From: Acidobacteriaceae bacterium
GTDB taxonomy: Bacteria; Acidobacteriota; Terriglobia; Terriglobales; Acidobacteriaceae
Direction of reading: 5' to 3'
Assembly (NCBI GenBank): GCA_003156235.1
Contig: PMGP01000352.1
Coordinates: forward strand, 597-10,320
Length of the DNA stretch: 9,724 bases
The notes under the pieces are model-generated. The model was not told where the DNA came from, did no database searches, and was given only the letters and a program-made list of their open reading frames with translations. Below are positions 6,286-9,724 of the stretch, piece by piece (positions within the stretch are counted from its first letter, which is position 1; every line of letters begins with the position of its first letter). The position numbers were made by a program, and so were the translations under genes.

Positions 6286-6366
6286 TAATCGCCAGTCAGA
6301 TAACTCAAGCACCAGCTATCCGCCGATTCCTATCGTTACATTTGTGGTGCTAATTATTTTTTTAAT

Positions 6367-6395
6367 TTGTAAAAGTGCCTTAAGTTGCGTATTGT
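6367..6395 (+). promoter_or_regulatory. Candidate promoter of the small basic protein gene
   Basis: TTGTAA (6367-6372, 4 of 6) and TATTGT (6390-6395, 4 of 6) are separated by exactly 17 bases. An AT-rich tract directly upstream (about 6350-6369, AATTATTTTTTTAATTTG) could be an UP element and stands out in this GC-rich window. The start would be near 6402, giving a leader of about 80 bases. Confidence 0.5.
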
Positions 6396-6481
6396 GTTTG
6401 TCAGGATGGTGATTTGCTCGCGCGCATGATTTTTTACGCATGGCAAAGGGAATCACTTACCAGCATCCAACAGGAGGAACC

Positions 6482-6721
6482 GTGGGAGTATCGGAAATTC
6501 TGATTCAGATCGATCACGAAATTGCACAGTTGCAACGGGCGCGCACTCTGCTGGCCAGCGGCTTCGGAGCCGCGCACAAAAAGGTTGCGGCCGCCCCAGC
6601 CGTCAAGAGAGCCTACAAGAAGAGGAAGAAAAGGCATATTTCCCCCGAAGGACGGAAGCGCATTGCCGATGCCGTCAAGCTCCGCTGGGCAGAGAAGAAG
6701 AAAGCAGCGCCCAGCAAGTAA
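6482..6721 (+). CDS. Small basic protein with C-terminal SPEGRKRIADAVKLRW motif
   Basis: This is a 79-residue protein if translation starts at GTG 6482, chosen because a near-perfect AGGAGG (6472-6477) sits four bases upstream. The ATG at 6440 has no ribosome site and would add 14 residues. Residues 2-27 form an amphipathic helix (VSEILIQIDHEIAQLQRARTLL). Residues 28-50 are an Ala/Lys-rich linker with KKRKKR, and residues 53-69 carry ISPEGRKRIADAVKLRW. This last motif recurs in small acidobacterial proteins and resembles the NUMOD3 DNA-binding module of homing endonucleases (SxExRxxIS/AxAxxxRW). Nucleic-acid binding is therefore plausible, with the N-terminal helix for dimerisation; both are inference. 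The gene stands alone between two hairpin elements with its own candidate promoter. An alternative is that it belongs to the repeat island rather than to the host core genome. Confidence 0.8.
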   Translation: MGVSEILIQIDHEIAQLQRARTLLASGFGAAHKKVAAAPAVKRAYKKRKKRHISPEGRKRIADAVKLRWAEKKKAAPSK

Positions 6722-6741
6722 CTGAAATCGCGGGCGGATTT

Positions 6742-6761
6742 GGGGCTGGCTTGCCGGCCCC
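6742..6761 (+). terminator. Hairpin after the small basic protein gene
   Basis: GGGGCTGGC (6742-6750) and GCCGGCCCC (6753-6761) form a 9-bp stem with one G-U pair and a TT loop, 20 bases after the stop codon. It lacks a T-run (ACCCTCC follows), so it may stabilise the transcript end or terminate only weakly. Confidence 0.4.
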
Positions 6762-6787
6762 ACCCTCCTGGCAGTAACGCATTCATC

Positions 6788-6940
6788 TATGAACTTGTTG
6801 AAATAGTAATTTGGAACAGCAATTGTCGCCCTCAGGGGCTAAAGCCCGCATCGTTTATGTGGCATTTTCGCCAGTCAGGGCTAAAACCCTGACCTACCAG
6901 TCGGCCCTGACACAATACTGAGTTTTTCAACAAGTTCCTA
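6788..6940. repeat. TIR-bounded composite hairpin element 2 (REP/MITE-like)
   Basis: Perfect 13-base inverted repeats GAACTTGTTGAAA (6791-6803) and TTTCAACAAGTTC (6925-6937) bound the element. Including one mismatch and a TA on each side it spans 6788-6940. Inside are hairpins GGGCT-AA-AGCCC (6836-6847) and GTCAGGGCTAAAACCCTGAC (6874-6893). The TA dinucleotides could be a target duplication, as for IS630/mariner-like MITEs, but this is weak. The right end supplies the TAG stop of the hydrolase gene (6938-6940). It shares the post-hairpin string GCCCTGACACA with element 1. No transposase lies in the window. Confidence 0.6.
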
Positions 6941-7642
6941 GATAGATTCTCCTGGCGCCAGCCGCACCACCTGAACACCGGCATCGACAAGTGCGGCCAG
7001 TTGATCCGGCGTTCCGGTCAGCGGCGGGAAGGTTCCAAAGTGCAGCGGAAGAACGATTTTCGGCTCCAGAAAGCGCACCGCCATCGCTGCCTCCACTGGA
7101 CCCATGGTGAAGTGTCCTCCGATGGGAAGCATGGCAACTTCGGGCCGGTATAGCTCGCGAATCAGCTTCATGTCCGAGAAGACCGCGGTATCGCCGGCAT
7201 GGTAAAGGACCGGACCATCTGTAATGGTCAATACAAACCCTGCCGCGATCCCAACATAGTGGGTTCCCTGTTCATCCTGCACGCTGGAGGAGTGTATGGC
7301 CTCCACCATGGTTGCCGCCACATCGTCCAGTTGCATGGTGCCACCCACAGCCATTCCGATGGTATGGGCCACGCCCTTTTCCGCCATATAAGCCGCCAGC
7401 TCATAGATGGCCACCACGGTGGAATTGTGTTTGGCGGCCACCGGCAAGGCATCGGAGATATGGTCCGAGTGGCCGTGGGTCAGCAGGATGTAATGGATCT
7501 TCGCTGGCAGAACGAAATCCTTGGGGTATTTCGGATTCCCCGCGATGAATGGGTCGATCAGGATGTTGGTGCCCTTGGCCGTTTGGACCAGCACGGTGGC
7601 GTGTCCGAGCCAGGTAATGCGCGCGCCCTGCAAGTTCATCAT
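6938..7642 (-). CDS. UPF0173-type metallo-beta-lactamase-fold metal-dependent hydrolase
   Basis: This 234-residue cytoplasmic protein belongs to the UlaG/YtkL-like branch of the metallo-beta-lactamase fold. All metal-site motifs are present: ITWLGHATVLV at the N-terminus, THGHSDH (His56, His58, Asp60, His61), His117 in EAIHSSS, Asp151 in YHAGDT, and His201 in LPLHFGTF. The set predicts an active di-metal hydrolase; the natural substrate of this group is unknown. AAGGAG lies just upstream: 4 bases before ATG 7642 and 7 bases before ATG 7639, so either methionine may be used. The C-terminus stops at GESI; relatives I remember carry about two more residues (GESIEL-like), so the TAG provided by the adjacent repeat element may have trimmed it. 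The gene is probably the downstream member of a bactofilin-methyltransferase-hydrolase operon now interrupted by the four-helix-bundle cassette. Confidence 0.92.
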   Translation of the reverse strand: MMNLQGARITWLGHATVLVQTAKGTNILIDPFIAGNPKYPKDFVLPAKIHYILLTHGHSDHISDALPVAAKHNSTVVAIYELAAYMAEKGVAHTIGMAVGGTMQLDDVAATMVEAIHSSSVQDEQGTHYVGIAAGFVLTITDGPVLYHAGDTAVFSDMKLIRELYRPEVAMLPIGGHFTMGPVEAAMAVRFLEPKIVLPLHFGTFPPLTGTPDQLAALVDAGVQVVRLAPGESI

Positions 7643-7657
7643 GGGTCTCCTTGTATC

Positions 7658-7701
7658 GGGACTAAGGGACTAAGGGACTAGGGACTAAGGGACTAGGGAC
7701 T
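7658..7701. repeat. Tandem GGGACTA/GGGACTAA array, 6 units (downstream of the four-helix gene)
   Basis: On the plus strand the units run 8, 8, 7, 8, 7 and 6 bases: GGGACTAA twice, GGGACTA, GGGACTAA, GGGACTA, GGGACT. There are no substitutions, only an optional extra A. The array starts 15 bases before the hydrolase start codon. It overlaps the 3' end of the four-helix gene, encoding its final residues and TAG stop. Bases 7673-7701 are a perfect 29-base inverted match to 8113-8141. Confidence 0.9.
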
Positions 7702-8059
7702 GCTTCGAGCGAATTGACTTCATGAGCGCGCCCAGAAGCCGGCCTACATCATTGCATAGTGATTCAGTTGTCTGAAGACTAGCAGGCGCGCCGAATCCGA
7801 GCTTTTTTGCGATAACAATTTGAGTTTCAAGCTCCGAGCACGACCCGCGAGCATGTCCCAGAAACTGAACATATTCTCCCTTTGTTGCGCGACCATATCC
7901 TTCTGCGATATTGCTGGCGATGGAAACCGAAGCTCTACGCATCTGGTTGGTGAGGCCGAAGCGTTCGGAATCTGGAAATGTAGAGGTTAACTGATAAACG
8001 CTGACCGTCAATTCGATTGACCGCTGCCAAACTATGAGATCTTTGAACGATTGTCCCAT
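7685..8059 (-). CDS. Four-helix-bundle protein of the 23S rRNA intervening-sequence (S23/IVP) family
   Basis: This 124-residue, entirely helical protein has the family signature FKDLIVWQRSIELTVSVYQL (5-24), FGLTNQMRRASVSIASNIAEG (34-54) and EYVQFLGHARGSCSELETQ (62-80). Members form a four-helix bundle, assemble as pentamers, and were first found in intervening sequences of 23S rRNA genes. Free-standing copies are widespread and of unknown role, and the DGR accessory protein Avd shares the fold. Here there is no rRNA or reverse transcriptase nearby. The ATG at 8059 follows a strong GGAGGTGA (8073-8066), which itself abuts the upstream repeat array. At the 3' end the frame runs into the downstream array, so the last residues (SLVP) and the TAG stop (7685-7687) are repeat-encoded. 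Length is normal, so the array adds only a short tail. Residues 100-118 complete the last helix. Confidence 0.9.
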   Translation of the reverse strand: MGQSFKDLIVWQRSIELTVSVYQLTSTFPDSERFGLTNQMRRASVSIASNIAEGYGRATKGEYVQFLGHARGSCSELETQIVIAKKLGFGAPASLQTTESLCNDVGRLLGALMKSIRSKQSLVP

Positions 8060-8073
8060 CAGCCTTCACCTCC

Positions 8074-8163
8074 AGTCTCTTAGTCCCTCAGTCTCTTAGT
8101 CCCTAGTCTCTTAGTCCCTAGTCCCTTAGTCCCTAGTCCCTAGTCCCTAGTCCCTTAGTCCCT
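8074..8163. repeat. Tandem AGTCCCT/AGTCCCTT array, 12 units (upstream of the four-helix gene)
   Basis: Twelve contiguous units fill 90 bases with no spacer. The gene-proximal part (8074-8112) alternates AGTCTCTT with AGTCCCTC or AGTCCCT, while the outer part (8113-8163) is uniform AGTCCC with T or TT. The orientation is opposite to the array at 7658-7701, so the two can pair across the gene. The gradient from varied to uniform units suggests expansion or homogenisation at the outer end. Confidence 0.9.
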
Positions 8164-8177
8164 GTTTTCCAATGCCG

Positions 8178-8864
8178 TCAGCGCGTAATGATGACTTCCG
8201 AGACGCCGTCCTTGGCCAGAAACTGGCGGTAACCGGACCAGGCGGAGAAGAGCCGCTCGATGCCGCGGTTGCTAAAGGCGCGCTGGATGGGAAACTTCTG
8301 CGCTATCTGTAGCTCGACATCGTCGCCGGGGGTAACGTGGTAGCGGCAATGATCCGTCTCTATGTCCTTGGTTAGAATGTGGAAGAAAGCCAGCACCATC
8401 CCATCCGGGTTCATGGCCTCAAACAGGCGCGCCACCACCGGCGCCACGAAAGCTTCGGGCAGATAGTCGAGAGCGGTCCACAACAGCACCACGTCAAACT
8501 TGCGTCCCGCAAAATTCAGCGCCTGCTCCAGAAAGCCCTCGACATTCAAGATCGGCTTGCCGTCCTCGTCAACGCCGGTCTGCCAGTTCCCTGAGCAGGC
8601 GTCGCGGACCAAGTCGGTCACGTAGACGTTGTGGCCCAGGCCGGTCAGGTAGTGGACGTTGCTCGGAGACGTATAGCCTATGTCAATGGTCTGAAGAGTG
8701 GACTCCGTATTCAGCCGCTTGCGCACAGCTGCCCATCCGCCCGAATGGCGCGGCACCTTGGGCCCGGAAAAACCTGGGAGGGAAGCGGGATCTACGCTCT
8801 CCTCTTTCTTGTCAAACCAGTGGCTGAACACCTTCAAATCCTCTTGCACTCCGGCAGCCGGCAC
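8178..8864 (-). CDS. Class I SAM-dependent methyltransferase-like protein with degenerate motif I
   Basis: This protein of about 228 residues has a Rossmann-type core. LQTIDIGYTSPSNVHYLTGLG (57-77) takes the place of motif I, with YTSPSN instead of the usual GxGxG. VYVTDL (80-85) ends the second strand with an acidic residue, and KFDVVLLWTALDYLPEAFVAPVVARLFEAMNPDG (122-155) matches the post-I and motif-IV/V region of class I methyltransferases. SAM binding is likely but altered; substrate unknown. It follows the bactofilin gene by 27 bases on the same strand and in the same frame, so co-expression is likely. The start is uncertain: GTG 8864 is taken, GTG 8849 is possible, and no good Shine-Dalgarno sequence supports either. 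Translational coupling from the bactofilin stop could explain this. A role linked to the cell envelope or cytoskeleton is inferred only from the neighbour. The stop is TGA at 8178-8180. Confidence 0.75.
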   Translation of the reverse strand: MPAAGVQEDLKVFSHWFDKKEESVDPASLPGFSGPKVPRHSGGWAAVRKRLNTESTLQTIDIGYTSPSNVHYLTGLGHNVYVTDLVRDACSGNWQTGVDEDGKPILNVEGFLEQALNFAGRKFDVVLLWTALDYLPEAFVAPVVARLFEAMNPDGMVLAFFHILTKDIETDHCRYHVTPGDDVELQIAQKFPIQRAFSNRGIERLFSAWSGYRQFLAKDGVSEVIITR

Positions 8865-8891
8865 ACGGCGGAACCGGCGCGCAGCTTCCTG

Positions 8892-9275
8892 TTAAGCGAT
8901 GCCACCGGCCCGCGGCGCGATTGCGGCCTCAGAGCCCTTGGAAACAGCCTGCGTCAGGTCCACCTTGCCGCGAAAGACCGCATTGTCCTCCACCGCCAGG
9001 CGGAGGGCGCGAATATCGCCTTCCACCTGGCTGCCTGCGCGCAATTCGACGCGGCCGCTGGCCACCAGGTTGCCATGAACCCGGCCCATGATCAGAATGT
9101 CTTTGGCGGAGAGATCGGCGGCAACGTTGGCATTGGGGCCGATGGTCAACCGGCTCTCCAAGAGGCTCACGGTACCCTCCACGCGCCCATCCACAATCAA
9201 ATCTTCACTGCCCTTCACTTCGCCGCAAATCACAATGGTCTTGCCGATGTGTGCGGGAACGTTTTCAACTGACAT
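8892..9275 (-). CDS. Bactofilin (polymer-forming cytoskeletal protein)
   Basis: This 127-residue protein has the bactofilin (CcmA) core. Residues 9-105 show the right-handed beta-helix rhythm with short repeated turns: VICGEVKGSEDLIVDGRVEG, SRLTIGPNANVAADLSAKDI, MGRVHGNLVASGRVELRAGSQVEGDI and LRLAVEDNAVFRGKVDL. Bactofilins self-assemble without nucleotide into filaments lying along the inner membrane and position cell-wall or polar proteins. The tail (residues 106-127) is short and Ala/Gly-rich, and the N-terminal lead is only about eight residues with no membrane anchor. The ATG at 9275 is preceded by GGAAGGAA with an 8-base gap. It heads the minus-strand run with the methyltransferase next. 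A possible -10 (TATTCT, 9311-9306) would give a leader of about 25 bases. Confidence 0.95.
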   Translation of the reverse strand: MSVENVPAHIGKTIVICGEVKGSEDLIVDGRVEGTVSLLESRLTIGPNANVAADLSAKDILIMGRVHGNLVASGRVELRAGSQVEGDIRALRLAVEDNAVFRGKVDLTQAVSKGSEAAIAPRAGGIA

Positions 9276-9540
9276 GATGTAATTCCTTCCCCGGACCTTG
9301 CTTCAAGAATACTCAGAGAATGCGCAATCCGGAGCTCGTCAGGACCAGCCGCTGCTCCCCCGGGAGGTGGGGGTGCATTGGCCGAAAGCCGTCTGCTACA
9401 GCCTCTAAGAAAGTTCTAGCCTTGTAATGGGCCCTGAACGCACTATACGCAACCGAGCCCCATGGCTTCAATGAAAGTATCGTAAAGGGCATATCTTCGT
9501 CTAACAGAAAAGGGATTCAATCCACATTCACGGACGGCCC
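9276..9540. other. Divergent intergenic region between bactofilin and the secreted-protein gene
   Basis: These 265 bases hold no credible ORF. CTCCC-CC-GGGAG (9355-9366) overlaps an alternative pairing CCCCC/GGGGG (9357-9361 with 9369-9373), a GC-rich hairpin of unknown role. TATTCT on the minus strand (9311-9306) may be the bactofilin -10. I see no well-formed promoter for the plus-strand gene at 9541. Confidence 0.4.
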
Positions 9541-9724
9541 ATGCCCGTTAAACTAAAGATCGTGCGCAATATTTTACCGTTTTTCCTGCTGTTTTCCTTC
9601 GCCGGAGCTACCCTGGGGCAGCCTGTTGCCCTTACGCCCACTGAGGCCCAGGTGCTGGTGGCGCGGGCGCTGGCCACCGAGGCGCGCACTGCCCAGGACT
9701 TGAACCACCCCATGCGTTACCGGC
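9541..9724 (+). CDS. Secreted protein, N-terminal part (continues beyond the window)
   Basis: Sixty-one codons are visible. The N-terminus has lysine/arginine residues (PVKLKIVRN), then a hydrophobic core ILPFFLLFSFAGATLG, with likely signal cleavage near GATLG-QPVA. The mature part begins VALTPTEAQVLVARALATEA and continues with RTAQDLNHPMRYR, resembling small exported acidobacterial proteins of unknown function in which a helix precedes an HPMRYR-like segment. That resemblance is from memory. The ATG at 9541 is chosen because it begins the signal sequence; only a weak GGACGG precedes it. It is divergent from bactofilin. Nothing more can be said without the rest of the gene. Confidence 0.8.
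   Translation, partial: MPVKLKIVRNILPFFLLFSFAGATLGQPVALTPTEAQVLVARALATEARTAQDLNHPMRYR

Larger units (their letters stand above)
7658..8163. mobile_element. Putative array-gene-array cassette carrying the four-helix-bundle gene
   Basis: A single gene with its own strong ribosome site is enclosed by inverted tandem arrays of the same 7/8-base unit. The 15 bases left of the cassette and 14 bases right of it would join to a 29-base spacer between the methyltransferase stop and the hydrolase start, preserving the hydrolase's AAGGAG. That is a normal operon spacing, so insertion of the whole unit is the simplest reading. No target duplication is visible (TTGTATC to the left, GTTTTCC to the right) and there is no recombinase, so mobility is inferred and mechanism unknown. 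Confidence 0.45.

Noticed and set aside
6212..6412. Small open frame of 66 codons with a hydrophobic stretch
   Set aside because: It starts with TTG inside a hairpin element, has no ribosome site, and its hydrophobic part comes from the AT-rich promoter region.
6150..6940. Complete insertion sequence or composite transposon
   Set aside because: No transposase or recombinase is encoded, and the two outer elements have unrelated ends.
7685..8059. Diversity-generating retroelement (Avd-like protein)
   Set aside because: The fold is shared, but there is no reverse transcriptase, no template/variable repeat pair and no target gene in the window; the sequence is closer to stand-alone S23/IVP proteins.
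7658..8163. CRISPR array or CRISPR-like locus
   Set aside because: Units are 7-8 bases and contiguous, with no unique spacers and no cas genes.

Overview
The window looks like a chromosomal segment of an uncultured or poorly known member of the Acidobacteriota. The main clue is a secreted VWA protein of the type first named as the 'VWFA-related Acidobacterial domain' family (2479-3423). High GC, a characteristic 48-residue membrane microprotein, a very large APC permease and REP-like GGGCTAAAGCCC hairpins fit the same phylum. This assignment is inference from recognised families; no marker rRNA is present.

Layout. 1-524 is the 3' end of lon, with the complete catalytic Ser/Lys dyad. Convergent to it is a three-gene toxin-antitoxin-like operon on the minus strand: hicB-hicA-higA (1247 to 545). 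A 250-base divergent control region rich in dyads separates hicB from an unrecognised 304-residue protein (1499-2413), which ends in a good hairpin terminator. Then follow the secreted VWA protein, a 48-aa membrane microprotein (3505-3651), and a 789-aa APC-type permease with a long cytoplasmic tail (3784-6153), all on the plus strand.

6150-6940 is a repeat-rich island. Two composite hairpin elements, each bounded by terminal inverted repeats, flank a small very basic protein (6482-6721). On the other side a minus-strand run reads bactofilin (9275-8892), degenerate class I methyltransferase (8864-8178), four-helix-bundle protein of the 23S-IVP/S23 family (8059-7685), and UPF0173-type metallo-beta-lactamase-fold hydrolase (7642-6938). 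A secreted protein begins at 9541 and runs off the window.

The most unusual feature is the four-helix-bundle gene. It is bracketed by two tandem arrays of a 7/8-base unit (AGTCCCT or AGTCCCTT) in inverted orientation: 6 units downstream and 12 upstream. The downstream array encodes the protein's last residues and its TAG stop. Removing array-gene-array (7658-8163) would leave a 29-base spacer between methyltransferase and hydrolase, with the hydrolase's ribosome binding site intact. This suggests a self-contained cassette inserted into an operon. The two other repeat elements also touch TAG stop codons of their neighbouring genes, so three genes here terminate inside repeat DNA.

Functionally, bactofilin, methyltransferase and hydrolase form a plausible housekeeping operon. 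Lon is the protease that typically degrades antitoxins, but its position beside the hic/hig operon may be coincidental. No tRNA, rRNA, CRISPR array, transposase or integrase gene was found.
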